A stretch of DNA of 64,000 nt, taken from positions 3,596,001 to 3,660,000 of the forward strand of contig JAJQJQ010000016.1 of the NCBI GenBank assembly GCA_028622995.1, written 5' to 3'. Every line of letters starts with the position of its first letter. Position 1 is the stretch's first letter. A program made the position numbers and the translations under genes. Below are positions 29,701 through 42,610 of this stretch, in pieces. The DNA comes from Panagrolaimus kolymaensis. Taxonomy: Eukaryota; Nematoda; Chromadorea; Rhabditida; Panagrolaimidae. Under the pieces are notes generated by a model. The model was not told where the DNA came from, ran no database searches, and saw only the letters and a program-made list of their open reading frames with translations.

Positions 29701-31265
29701 ATGTTTATCAAGACCAGCGTTATCAAATGGAAACACTTTTAAAATTGACAAAACTTCAACAAAGCTTCATCAACCAAAATTTAATGGAATAACTAATGGG
29801 AAAAGTCATTCACCAAGCCCTTCAACTGCACGAAAAAGTGCTTTTGTTGTTTCGAATGAATCCACAAGTGAAACCGAAGATGAGGAAGAACCCGAATCTG
29901 ATGGTAATTTTGATAGACTTTAATAATATTTTTATGACAATTTTTTTTAAACAGATCCAGAATGGAATGGCCATGAAAGCCCTCCTCCTTCAGGAAATAA
30001 ACGTAATAAAGGTTATCGATCTGTTGGAACCCAAAAGAAACGAAAAAGAACACAAAAACAGAAAAATGGTACTCCTGAAACTGACACAGAAATAAAGCTA
30101 CCAGCTCAACCAATAATTTTTAATTCTGATATAGTTTGTCCTCATTTAAAAATTCGACATGGTGCGAAAATGGTTCGAATTACGGAGGATGAATGGACTA
30201 AAATAGTTACGCCATTTTTTGATGAATTTTATAAATTTTCTGCTGATTGCTACGAATGTGAAGATTGTGAAGAAGAAAAGCATCAAGAAGCAATGTCACA
30301 TCGACAAAATAAAGAAATTGTAGCTCGAATAAATACCGATATAGCAACTTTGTTGCGTAATTTAGAAAAGAGAAAATTTTCACAAGAAGAATTGGGAACT
30401 AAATACATTCATGTTATTTGCGGCAAATTTTTGGAACAATTTCGAATGACAGCTAAATCAAGATCAACGTCAGTTATGGTTCCATCTTTATGTCAACGCT
30501 GCCTCATTTGTGAACATAATAAACCATTCGTTGTTCTTGATCCTATTGGAGTTGTAATGACTAATGCATTGCCACTTACAAAAGAAGAATGGAATCTAAT
30601 TATTCGAAGCTATCATAAACATTATCCTAAACATGATAATAAAGCACAAGAAATTATCTTGACAAATAATGGTGAGTTACATAAAATCAAAATCCATATG
30701 TAGTTACTTCTATGATAGTAGCCCATAATCTGAGAAATTAATAGAACCTCTATCATATTTCAAAATTTTCAGGTGCTTGTGTAAATCATTGTGATGAATG
30801 TTATTTAGCTTATTGTGAAAGAGAAAATAAGAAAAGGTTTGAATATTCAAGCGAATGGCTTTATATAAAATTAGTATGTTTAAAATATTCTTTCGCAATT
30901 TTAATAGGCAAATACGTATTTTTTTGTAGAAAGAAGATAATGGTGAAGATAAATCTTCTAAAAAAATTCCACGACCACTTACAACTCGACGAGTTGCTGC
31001 AAAAAGCCTCAACCGAATCCTTGTAAATTCAACCCAAACCGTTGCTGATCTAAAAGTAAATATATATCGTCGCCTTGGTATTTCACCAAATGATATGCTT
31101 ATGATTAATGGAGATAAAGTTCTTGAAGATGATAAATCTCTTGGAGAATCTCGAGTTCCTGTAAATAATGAGGATCAACCTTTAATGTTAATAGTTCAAT
31201 CTCATGATGATAACAATGGTAACGAAGTAGCAGGTGGATTCAAAGATACCGCATTGGCATTTTAA
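26786..31265 (+). CDS. usp-48: Ubiquitin carboxyl-terminal hydrolase 48 (USP48) homologue
   Basis: Twelve exons (26786-26830, 26888-27015, 27070-27247, 27299-27457, 27510-27668, 27725-28339, 28388-29298, 29354-29513, 29570-29903, 29955-30671, 30773-30873, 30930-31265) give 1280 codons. The catalytic domain has the Cys box GLYNNANLCYLNSFLQ (C110), the QDSQQDVSEF helix, and the His box SSGHYHDYI (H353) with WFHFNDANV. The zinc knuckle reads CTCGR and CPDC, so the first half is CxC rather than the usual CxxC. DUSP-like repeats with Cys pairs follow (CSECAQD, CEDCEEEK, CQRCLIC, CDECYLAYC). A ubiquitin-like domain closes the protein (LKVNIYRRLGISPNDMLMINGD) and the end GGFKDTALAF resembles the human GFKGTGLLGH. 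USP48 removes ubiquitin from nuclear substrates such as histone H2A and RelA in mammals. A Lys/Arg-rich basic stretch near GYRSVGTQKKRKRTQKQK looks like a nuclear signal. Confidence 0.92.
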
Positions 31266-31994
31266 ATAAACTTATTGCAATTAATCTAGCTTTTTCGAGT
31301 CCAAAGGTTTAAATGAAAAAAGACGAGTATTACAAATTTTATATCCCATTTTATGAATTAATATTCCTTCCTTTTTTACACGTGCATTGGATTCCGGTGT
31401 GTAAATTATTTCTTTACTATTTATCACTTTGATATATGTATGTTTTTTCTTTTATGAGTACTTTCTTAGTAGATCTCTGCATTGTTTTCCTTTTAAATTG
31501 TTGTTGCACTATTTTTTGTGCGCAAAGATAAACCAAATTCTTTCAAATTTTTCTTTGCTTTTTTTTTTCCCTCAAAGTTATTATCATTAATTATGCGGGA
31601 TTTAATTAATAATTTCTTTTGATTTATAATAAAATTTATGCTTCGATTTTTTTTAAATCTCATATTGGTAAATTCCAATGAATATTCTATTTATTATTTT
31701 CACCATACTATGATGCTATATAAAATTTTGTGTTAGTCAACCACCTTTATAAATGAAAACTTCATTATTTTATTAATTTTATTATATTTTTGAAAAATTA
31801 AATTACATAATATTGTTATCATAAACATTAGGGTGAGTTACATTCACATATTTTTATCATAGCATTACCGTAATTACCCTAAAAAATGGAGGCAATTGAG
31901 GTGCAGTGCGCATTTTGCCAAAATCATGATGTTAGCTCTTTCATATTTTTTCAAACTTGGTTTTTTCTGTTTTTAAACTTTCCTTTTTTTCAGA
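31266..31994. other. Intergenic region upstream of MRPS30
   Basis: AT-rich, with the USP48 3' UTR and the promoter of the MRPS30 gene. No gene recognised. Short open frames on both strands show no protein-like composition. Confidence 0.45.
31985..31993 (+). promoter_or_regulatory. Spliced-leader-type acceptor at the MRPS30 start
   Basis: A poly-T tract ending TTTTTTCAG stops one base before the ATG at 31995. With no plausible donor and coding sequence starting at once, it looks like an SL trans-splice site; it also fixes the start codon. Confidence 0.55.
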
Positions 31995-33699
31995 ATGAGT
32001 TTAAGAAATGTGTTATTTTACCGAAAAGTATCTTTCACATCAATAAACAGAAGATGCTTATCAACGGCTGCTCCCGAAATGAAAGATGGTGCTTCCGAAG
32101 AAGAAACAGATGGAAGATTAAAGCCACCTCCAGCTGAACCATTGAAAAAACCAGAAGGTATGGTTCCTAAACCATATAATCGTAAAACTTGGCCGTATAA
32201 TCCTATTCCAAATATGATTCATGAAGAATTCCTTGTAAGTTTTCGTTTAAACTTTTATTATTTTCTTATATTATCCGTTTTAGAATGAAGGTGATGTATC
32301 TGGAATGGGTGCAAGGCTTGATGACTATTACAAAATGGGGGATTATGTTCGTCAACTCAAAACACCTGCAGAAAGAATTGAATTTGTAAATCCATACGAA
32401 CGTCCATGGCATCGTATTGAGTTGAAATGGAAAAGGTTTGGCATATTTTAAACCAAATATTAATTAATCCTTATGTTTTTAGAGCTTTCCATCCTGTTTT
32501 TAATCAACCTCGTAAAGCATGGAGTATACCCCCAGTTCCTGATTATTTTAATACGCTTGATTTCTATCAGTATATAACTAAAACTCGCTTGATCACCGAT
32601 TCACAATCTTTTGATGGTTATTACAAAACTCTTGTTCCACCAACTCAACTGTTTGAAAAAAGAATGGTCGAATCACTTTTAGCATATTTTGATGGCAAAG
32701 AACCAGAAGAAGAAAAGACTGTTACTGACTTTTTACGATCAACCTTCAATGATGCTGAACTTACTGTTGCTCATAATAACGAATCTCTTAGAAAGTACCG
32801 TGTTTCATTAAGTGAAAGATGTGAATCATTTTGGATTCGAGGTGGATTTGTTCATATGTACGAGCAAAAACCTCTCTGGGATATCGATGGTGAAGTTTAT
32901 CGTGGAAGACGCAAAGGTCCAAGATTTATTGGTGATGATAAGTTAGTTTACAATTTTTTTTTCACTCATATAAATAAATTTTAGGCTCCGATTGGGTGAA
33001 ATTTCATTTGTTATGCGAGATAAACTTGCAGTACAAGTTCGTGCAAAATCAAAGCTTCCATATGTTGCTTCATTCAATCAAAAAGAACTCATCGAAGCAT
33101 CATTTCTTGAAAATCAAAATTTGCAAGAAGATGTAATTTTTTCACCATTAGTATATAATTTACATCCTGATGAAGAACACCTTTGGCAATGTCCTGGCTA
33201 TGAACCTGAAGCAGAAGAACCGTTCAAATTTGGAAAACTTGCAATCAAAAATGTTGTTGATTTGAGAAAGCGCTTCGAACATTGGAGAATTCCTGGTGGT
33301 ACTGAAGAATATAATGATAGCTTGAAAGATTCATACGCATCAATGGCAATAACATCTTTATTTAATTGGCTTAATGGACAAGCACATTGCCTTGGGCATA
33401 CTTGCTACAACGATATTGAAGAACCTCTTGTATCTCAACTTATTCTCTCCGATGGACAAACATTTTGTTTTGCTCTTGCTCAACTTAATACTATCGCTAT
33501 CAACGTTGAAATGGATGGCTTTCTTAATCGTCGATCAAATTTCTGTTTAATTGATGGGCCATATAATCTTTATGATGAATTCGATGCTGAAACCAAACAA
33601 TTCAAACATATTGATGCAAATAACCGAATGGTTGTTGGTCTTAATCCTCTTGTTCTTAGTAGATACCTTCAAATGACTATGATAGGGCGGGAAGCATAG
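31995..33699 (+). CDS. mrps-30: Mitochondrial ribosomal protein mL65/MRPS30
   Basis: Four exons (31995-32234, 32284-32435, 32483-32941, 32985-33699) give 521 codons. The N-terminus is basic and Ser-rich (MSLRNVLFYRKVSFTSINRR), a likely mitochondrial presequence. The conserved C-terminal part (MAITSLFNWLNGQAHCLGHTCYNDIEEP, VSQLILSDGQTFCFALAQLNTIA) matches human MRPS30 ([36 protein letters not shown]). FWIRGGFV matches its FYWVRGEE. Despite the old name the protein sits in the large mitochondrial subunit as mL65. It is followed 185 bp later by the GTF3C2-like gene on the same strand. Confidence 0.9.
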
Positions 33700-33872
33700 A
33701 TGAAATGATTTTAGGATAGATTTGTTGTGTTTACTTTTTGTTGTTGCGTTGTTTTATGTAATAAAAATTATTTTTACCTTTTTTCTGTTGTATGCTTTTC
33801 AACATTGTTTTTTATTTAAATCAATTATATATTTTTCGCTTTAATTTGCTTAAAACTTTTATAAAAGATTTA

Positions 33873-33882
33873 CTCTCTTTAG
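33873..33882 (+). promoter_or_regulatory. Spliced-leader-type acceptor at the GTF3C2-like start
   Basis: CTCTCTTTAG ends two bases before the ATG at 33885, and 183 nt after the MRPS30 stop. Spacing of this size is usual for a downstream operon gene in nematodes. Confidence 0.5.
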
Positions 33883-33884
33883 AA

Positions 33885-36800
33885 ATGCCTTATAAACGTG
33901 CTCAACGAACAGTTGCTGCTTCGCCAAAACGATCTCCATCACCAATGATGACTAGAGGACGAAGGATTAAAGCTGAACTTCCTGATGCTGTTGAAGACAC
34001 ACCTGTTTATGAAAGAAGATATTTGAGAAGTAGAGCAACGAAAACTCCTTCGTCAGCTGAAACAAATCAAAGTAAAATATCTGAAGTTACGACTCCAAGA
34101 ACAAGCTTCATTACTCCAAGACCAAATAAAAACATTAGTAAACGAAAAAGTCCTGTGAGAGCATCGGCATCAGCCGTAAAACGACGAGGTCGACCTCCAA
34201 AAGCCGGTACCGCCAAAAAGCAGAAGAAAACTGATGGTGTTGCAATCAAAAAATATGAATGTTTGGACGATGATGAAGAAGAAGAAGATCTTGAAGAAAG
34301 TGAAGATCAAGAAGAAGATGAATTTCAAGCTGATGATTTGGAAGAATCAGAAGAAGAAGAGAAAATCATCGAATCTGAAGGTGAAGAATTTACTGCTAGC
34401 CATGTTAAAAAATCCACAAGAAGAAAGGTAACTATCGCCAAAGCTGAAATTCCATTAGAACATTCAAGACTGAAATTATCGGGTGATAATAAACGTTTTA
34501 AATTTCGATCATCCGCATGTCAAAGTAAGGTTTTTGTTGTTATGGGTGCTGTAATATGATGACATTTTAGATAGCAAAACTTCTCAGTTTAATGTTCAGG
34601 AATATTTGGCTACTGTAAAAAATTCGAGGGATATGTTTTATTCAATCTTGGCAGAAGATGGATGCATTCCTGAGCTTTTGACTTGTGATGAAGCATCTTA
34701 TACAAACAGTGTACCCGATTCGTAAGCATTTTTTACGTGAAATTATTATTTTATTTTTTATTTTTTTAGTGAAAATTTAACCAAATGGCTTGATCGGTCG
34801 TCAGTAAGTTTTGTTGTTCGCTCGGATTTTACTAAGAAATCTAAGCATACTGTCGCTGTGAAAATACCACCACCTTTATCATTGAAAGCTGAAACAAGTG
34901 TATCAATCTTTACATCGGCAAGCTTTGAATTTACTTTGGGAAAATTAAAGCATGAAATGAATAGTTTCTTGGTTGATGCTATGATGAAGTCTCCAAAACT
35001 TATGACAAATAAAAAAGTTTATGAAACTTTAAAAGAAATTTCTGATGATAAAAGTTCACGAAATCAACGAATTCAAGCTCTTTTTTGTGGTGGTCCTATT
35101 TTGGCTATTAAAGCTGCTCCTCGACGTGCTTTTGATGGATTTGAAGTTGTTGCTATTACAACTGTTGCTAATGAAATTACGTGGGAACATGAACCTGGAA
35201 TGTCATCTTATATTCAATTTTGGAAGTTTAATACATTTGATTCAAAGTTAGTCTTATATCTTCATTCTTGCCGTAATTCTTTAATTTTAGGGAGAATGCT
35301 TCTATATGGTTTTTATTACGAGTTGAAAATGTTGGAACAATTTCTGATATGGCTTGGTGTCCTTTCTTCCACGAAGAAATTTTAAGAAAGACTTCAACTG
35401 AAAATATAAATTTTGACTTGAATCTTCTTGGTTACCTTGCCATTACAACCGATGTTGGAAAAATTTTAATTTTCAAGTTAGCATTTGTTTGATTTTTTTT
35501 CTAAATTAATATCGCTAAATTAAGGATCAACAAAGAAATTGAATTATCATCTGATTCTCCTCCAATTGTCGTTTCTTCTCCATCATTTGTTCTTAAACAT
35601 CCTGTTGTATTTATTGACGACCCAAATGCACCTGAAAAAGAAGTGACCAAAAGATTTTCTAAAAGAGCTAAGAAATCTGAATTAAGTGATCTTGATGAAA
35701 GTGCAGCTGATTTTGTACCATTGTTGGATGAACAACAACTTGAGGATATCGCTAATATTGTTACTGGTGCATTAAATGATACAAATTTGAATCCTATTGA
35801 AAATGATGAAGAGCAAAATATTGAAGAAGTCATTATGGAAGAGCCTGCTCAAACACCAAAAAAGAAAAATAGAAATAGAAAACCGAAAAATAAAGCTGCT
35901 GAATCGATTCTTGAAGCAGAAAACGATAATGTTGTTGATGAAAATGCTGATGAACCAGGCCCATCATCACAACTAATGGAAGAAGACAACGAAACTGTGA
36001 ATCCTGTAAAAAAACAAATAATTGAGGTTGAAGAAGCTCCATTCATTTGTATTGATTGGTCACCATTTTTAAAATGTAAAGATATTCTTGTAGTATCTCG
36101 AACTGGTTGGGTTCTCATTTATGATTTAACAAACCCTCGAGAAGCTAAAGATGGCATTTATGACTTATCATGGGAATCTCAACCTACATCAGCTCGATGG
36201 GTAACTAAAGAAACAAGTAAGTTCTTTGTTTTTTTATTATTTGAAAATATAAATTAAATTCCTAGTTGCTATTGGATTTCAATCAAGAGTGATTATGTAT
36301 TATGATATTACATCAAAAGAAAAATTGTTCCAAGATAATGCAAGTCGAGCTGTTGGAACATTAGTTAATACTCAACCTGTCATTTTTCCTGGTGCTTTTT
36401 CATTCGATAGCGTCCGAGTTATTCCTGAAGATAGGACTGGTCAATATTCAGTTGGCGTTTATCAAGTTCTCAATAGAACAGATTTTAGTGGTCTGGTTGT
36501 ACCTCTTCCTAACAAGTTGGTGATTCTTATTAATTTATTGACCAAAATGATTTAATTTTAGGCATCAAGGACAATGTTTTGATTTAGCAGCTTGTGAAAT
36601 GAGTGGGCTATTGGCCACCGTAGGCTCTGATGGACGGCTCGTAGAATCAATGAACGGAAGAATTACTTGTCGTGGCTCAAAAGATGACTCAGCATGCTTT
36701 GTTCACCGTCCAGTGCTGCAACTCATTCGACATAAAAATGATGGAAAACATTCAAATGAAGAAGAATTTGAACTATCACGGGAAGAATCTGAAAAACGTA

Positions 36801-37066
36801 GATTAGAAACGGTCGATATCCTTGCTGCTGAGCCTCTCATATCACATGATAAAGTTAATTCTTCGACTTGGTTAGAAATCCGTGTTGGTGATGCTACTCT
36901 TACTGATCAAGAATCACATTCCAAATCATCTGTGTTTGTTGAAAGAATTACTTTTGATCGTCGAATTGAATCTCTCACTCGTCTTGAATTTAGCAGATTG
37001 TCTCCTGGTTTGGCTATTACTGGTGGTGAAGCTGGAATTGTTTTTATCGTTCCTACAAGTTTATAG
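33885..37066 (+). CDS. GTF3C2: TFIIIC subunit GTF3C2-like WD-repeat protein
   Basis: Seven exons (33885-34524, 34571-34721, 34770-35246, 35291-35476, 35525-36216, 36266-36515, 36562-37066) give 966 codons. The N-terminal 200 residues are basic, with an AT-hook-like KRRGRPPKAG near residue 100, and then strongly acidic. The rest is a degenerate beta-propeller: FCGGPILAIKAAPR, MSSYIQFWKF, LLGYLAITTDVGKILIFK, FICIDWSPF..DILVVSRTGWVLIYDL. It ends with RLEFSRLSPGLAITGGEAGIVFI. These match the order in human GTF3C2 (GGPLWALDW, LLALACSDGKVLLF, VSGGQSGLVRI). GTF3C2 helps TFIIIC bind the B-box of tRNA genes for RNA polymerase III. A second acidic/basic insert lies at about 600-690. Assignment is from motif order, so moderate. 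Confidence 0.65.
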
Positions 37067-40000
37067 TTTTAATTATGATACTCTCTTTTTATGGCTTTTT
37101 ATTGTAAATTTTTGTCATTGTTTTCCGCTTAAATTTGTTATTGTTTTATTAATATTGGAATTGTTTTTATTATATTTACTTGTTTTTTCGTTCGTTTATT
37201 TTGCTGCTATCATGAGTAAAAAAAAGTTGTTAGTTTATTTGCCATTGACAACTGTCCATATGTGAGAGAGGAAACACGAAACGACCTAACACAAAGATTT
37301 TTTTCTCATCACAGACAAAAAATGAAAAGTAAAACTTTCAACTAAAAAATAACTTTTAGTCAGTCTGATGATAGAAAGTACGGTTTTTTCTTCTTCTTTT
37401 CATCCTTTTAACGTCAGCGAAACCTTCATACTTCCTTTGTAGTTATTCTATTTGACACTCAAATGAAATTTTAAAGACACTCATTCATTCAAAAAGTTTC
37501 AATACATTTTTTAAAAATTGAATGAATCAAAATCCCACCATCAAAAGGTTGAAAAAAAGCAACGTTAAAGAGTCCACTGCAATGAGTGAGGGTGATTGTG
37601 GCAAAATTGATGTTGTTGTTTTTTTTTCTCGAACTCTGTTTTCAATCAATTTTTTTGCCCATTCTTAAAGAAATTGCCCCATTTCGTGATCTCTTTTTTT
37701 TAAATCTTTTGATATCTGTTTTTTAAATAAGAAACAAATAATTATAGCGCAACGAACGAAAGCTTTTTGCTTGATCTAATAAAAGTGTATTTCGAAAATT
37801 TTACCATATTTTTCTTGTATCTTCTTCGAACGAAAATTTTTTTATGCGCAGCATTTCCGGTAAGTTATTTTTGTATTTCTATTAGTTAGCCCATGTCTTG
37901 CTTTCTCTTTTGGAAAGATAATAATTAGTCTTTCTTTAAAAAAAGGTAAAAACTATCTTTTTTTGTGATGAATAATTTGAAATCACCAAATTTCACATTT
38001 CAAAGTCTTTCGTGTTGCTACTTGATCGCAGCTTATTTTCTATCCAAATTAGTTTTTGAACGTCTTTGTTTCACATTGAGGCGTTAACTTTCACAGCTGT
38101 TTTAGCTATGAGATTTTCAAGTTTTACAGAAAGCTTTTTTAATCTTTCAAAGCTTTGAAATAATCTGTCATTTAACTTAGCCTTGATGTAAGTAAAAAAT
38201 CCTTAGATCAATTTTTTCTTAAGCCATTTGAAGCATCTAACTTTTCTGTTGTTTTCAGAAGTTTATCCAAAGTTTGGTTCAATGTTATGTTTTTTCAAGC
38301 TTTTTTAGTCTAAAATTTTCCAGAAAACTTAATAATTCCAAGTGGCTACAGTATTATACGATCACAAAATTTATATGAAGAACTATTTTAAAACAGCCAC
38401 CCATTTTTTTTATTATGCCTAACTTTCAAGAATATTACCTCAAATAAATTCCATTTTTTTTTCATCTCTTATGATTTTATGACGTCTCATTTCCCTTCTT
38501 TTTCTTCGGGCATTTGCTCCTTTTTTATATTTAAATACCACTCTTTTTTTCTAAAAATAACCTTGACTATCAAAAGTCAGACATGTTTTTTGATTATTTT
38601 TTTTTTCAAAAAATTCCACAAATGCTTTTTTTCTTTTGATACACACAATAAAAAAAAGCGTTTAATTTGACTTGTTTGAAACAATATAAAAAAGCGGTTT
38701 TAATTTCATGGAGAAGTTTCATTAACACACGATCACGAAGAGAAGTGAGCAAGTTGAAGGCTTTAGAAAAAAAGCTGCTGCAATTTTGCCATTTTTTTTT
38801 GTTGAAAGAATGGCTGAAACTTTTTTAATTAGATATAAAACATTTTTTTTCTGAAATAAGAAGAAATGAAAGAATTTCGACCAAAGTGTTCTTATCTCAT
38901 TGAAAAATTTAAAAGAAAAGTTTCAAACCAAAAATCCAAACCTCACCTTTTTGTTTTCTTGAAAATTTCGGGCGTTTTTTTGTATATATTTTTTAAGACA
39001 CTTGAAATATAAATAAAAACATACACAAAAAAGGAGGGCGCCATGTTCGCAGTTTATAATTTTTTTGTTCATTTTACATTTTTTTCTAAACACAAACTTG
39101 CGGTTCAATTTTTTTTTGTTGATGGAGGCAAAAACGAGTTTGAAAACAAAAAAGTTGGGTTTTTTTGCAATTTTTCAATTCGTTTTTTTATTTGTTACGA
39201 CATTTTACTCGTGTGGTAGGTTGGTTCTCTTAAGCATTATTGACTCATTTTTCCTTTTGCCACTTTAAATTTTTTTGGAATACATTCCGTCGTTATTTTA
39301 TTTTTCTGTGAAATTTACAAATTTTCTAAAATTTGCAACTCATCATAAATTTTATTAGAGAGTACACATGTAAGTAAAATTTATGATGCTTTTAATTTAT
39401 TAAATATTAATTTTGTTTTATTTCTAAAGCTTAGAAGGAAGGGTTGTAATTTATTAGCTTTTCCTTTAAAAATTTATTTAAAAACATAATATACTTTGAA
39501 TATATAAAATAATATTTTGTTGGCAGCTTTAACTTTCATTATTTTTCTAAAAGTCATCAACAAAGTCTCATAATTATAAGTTTTCCAAACATTTAATGAA
39601 ATTATACTAAATTTTAATAATACATATGTTAAATTTGACTACTATAATTTTACCCATATGTTAATTCCAAAATATGTATGTGTTTCCTTCATAAAAAAAT
39701 TTTCGGAACGTTGACATTTTTTTTAAAGATGAGATGGCCTTTCGAGTTTTTGAGTTAAAAATGAAAAATAAGAAAACTATTTTTGATGATTTTTAAGTTA
39801 TTTCAAAATTTTAACTGACTGAAAAAATATTTGTTAATTTGTTCAACTTTCTGTTAATTACAGAGTTGGGAATTTTATTTTATGACTTACGTTGCAAAAA
39901 TAGCTAAAAATATTTTTTTGTTTAACAATTTTTAAAACGAAAATAGCTATTAACGACAAAGTTTTTCATTTATGTTTTTTGCAATAAAAAAATCTCCGTC

Positions 40001-42610
40001 TTCTTTTATCATCACATCTCTTCAATTTTTTTACGATCTCTCACTTTGTAAAATGTGCCATCCACAAAATTTGTTTTTGGTTAACTTAATTTTTTTACTG
40101 GTCACTTTTCTTCTCCATCAATTCGCTCTATTTCCATCAAATTGTGTAATATATTTCTTTGTCCTCAAAATGTTTTATGTTTTTAGCGAGAAAGTTTTTT
40201 TATTTTGTCGTCGGAATCAAATCCATACTCTCATTTTTTTCCTCTTCCTTTGATGATGGTTGCATCTGTGAGAAAAACCCACTTTAGTTTTAATGATTGA
40301 GTATTGTTCTAAATTAAAAAAAGAACGCTCTTTTTTCGACAACATTTTGCCGTTTTTAAAATTGACTAAATTGAAGCAAAAGTTTTTTCTTTTGTGAAAA
40401 TCTAAAATTTTTAAGGGGCTCGGGTTTGTCCGCCAAAAAAATGTTGCAGAAAATGGGCTGCCGCCGCACGTGCAACACCCATCGATTTGGCCCATTCTGC
40501 TTTAAGCATGCCTAGCTTAAATTCTTTTCTCTCTCTCTTCCAATCAGATCTTCGGATCTATCTATCTCTCTTTTCCTTTCTTTCCTTTTTTTCTTCTTCT
40601 TTCTCTTTTGCTTTCACAAAATGAGTTGGCGGACGTTAAAGCATTTCCGGGCTTTGTTCAAAAAACTCACACACTATTGTTTTTTATACTTGGAAAAAAA
40701 AAGAGTGAGAAAGTGGTTTATTTACGTATAATATCAAACAAAAAATTTTTAAATTTAAAGTAGTGTTAATTTATTTATTTTATTTATTTTATTTTTGCAC
40801 ATTTTTTATATTTAAATTTCAACTCACCGCGTTTATTTGTTTTTGCAAAGCATTTCCAAACAAAAAGTTTTTATATTTTTGTTGCAATTTGCAAACTACT
40901 TTTTTTCTTGAATTTTTTTCCATTCAAACATGTTTATTTTTTTTCACTATTATTTTTCATGCCACGAGTGGTATCCACTCTAATATTGCTTTTTCATCCA
41001 ACTAAAAATACATACAACACTTGTTCATCGTGTTTTTTGTTCTCCGATATTATTGTTTCTTTCTTTCCTCCTCCTCCTAATTCTTCACCTTTCTTGTTAT
41101 TTCAAATCATTTCTTTCTTCTTTTTTTATTGAATATTATTTTTGCCGAATATAGGAAAACAGTCATGCCCAAGAATAAGAAAAAAGTTTATGCGACCTTT
41201 TTTTTACGTATGTTTGTTTCTATTTCTTTTCTTTTTTTGACGGTGGCGACTAAGACTGACTGACCACTTGATGATATTTTTCTCGTATCGCTCAAAAATG
41301 GGCAAATATTTGTTGTATGTATTGGTTTCCATCATTTTTTCTTTTCTTTTTTATTTATTCATGAACAAAGAATTTATAAATGAATTTTTTGATTATTTTT
41401 TACCTTTTCTATGCGTGTGTTTTTTTATGTTGTTGAATAGTTTAGACACAGGAATTTTTTTATACTATCGAGAAATGCATTGTGTTATATTGCATGAAAA
41501 AATGCTTATTTATTTATAATCTCAAAAATTAACAGCCTCGAAAAAATCCACTTTTATCCTCCTATAAATTTAAAGTTAATTTCATCTTTAAACGTTTTTA
41601 AAACGGGTCTTTTTAAACTAATTTCATGGATATCTTTTAAAAATTATTTGAAGTCGGGAAGCTTTAATGGCTATTTAATCAATGCTATTTTTGTTTTTAT
41701 TGGAATTCATTTTTTATTTACTATCATTAAATCTTCATAAATAGTTAATTTTTTGACGTCACAAAAAATTACTCCTCTTGCTCTTTTAATTTTCGAAGTC
41801 TAACAAACTTTCAAAATCATAACTCAGTTTACTTTCAGTTATCGAATATTTTTTATGTCATGTTTTTAAACAACTATTGTTATTCCAAAAGCGATTTTCC
41901 TTAAGTTTTCATTTCTTTTTTGCTGCTATGTCTCTTCTTTATTTATTTTTTGTCTATTTGTGAAAAAAAGAACCTTTACTGACCATTGACAATTTTTAAA
42001 TTGAAATGGCGACTTGGTTTCATCGAAGAGGGATAATTGATTTTAACGGACGCCAATCAAAAATTTGTAAAAAAGAATCATTTTTGCGTCTTTTTTTCTC
42101 TTTTAGTCTTTATAATAAAAATTTCATTTAAACTGATTATTATCAGTCGACAAATCTTTTTTTTCAAAAAGTTGATACTTTAAACGGAGCAAAAATGAGC
42201 CACCCATATTGAACATTAAAAAAAGTAATAATTGAAAGTTTCGTGTTTTTTCTTTAAATTTTTAAATGTTTAAAAGAAACAGTTTTTTAATACCTTTTTT
42301 ATATCTGACTTTCTTTTTTCACATTTTATTTTTCTTCGTCTCATTGCCTTTTGAGGACGGCTTTCCTTCTCTTCCCTCTTCCTCTTTCTCTTTCTCTTCG
42401 GCTTCATTGACGCTTATATTATTTTTCCAGTTGGGTCGATTGAAACCGATGATCGCTGCTGAATCCATTACACGACGATCCTAACGTGAGAAGCGGCAAT
42501 TTAACGGCGTATTTTTTACTTTATTATTTTTATATATTTTTCGATAAAATTTATTCTCATCATTTCTTGAAAATATTTGTGATTTAAAAAAGAAGAAAGA
42601 AAGAAAGATA
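37067..42610. other. 5.5-kb gene-free AT-rich region
   Basis: Long poly-T and poly-A rich sequence without a recognisable gene, RNA gene or repeat family. It ends at the start of the 22-exon gene and probably holds its promoter and 5' UTR introns. A short segment ending CATTTCCG|GTAAGT at about 37851-37864 looks like a non-coding first exon with a consensus donor. An acceptor TTTTTCCAG at 42422-42430 precedes the first coding ATG by about 180 bp. A GC-richer patch lies at 40425-40500. Confidence 0.4.

Noticed and set aside
40217..40500. 92-residue minus-strand frame over a GC-richer patch
   Set aside because: No recognisable motif and no supporting neighbours; may be chance or part of a non-coding regulatory stretch.
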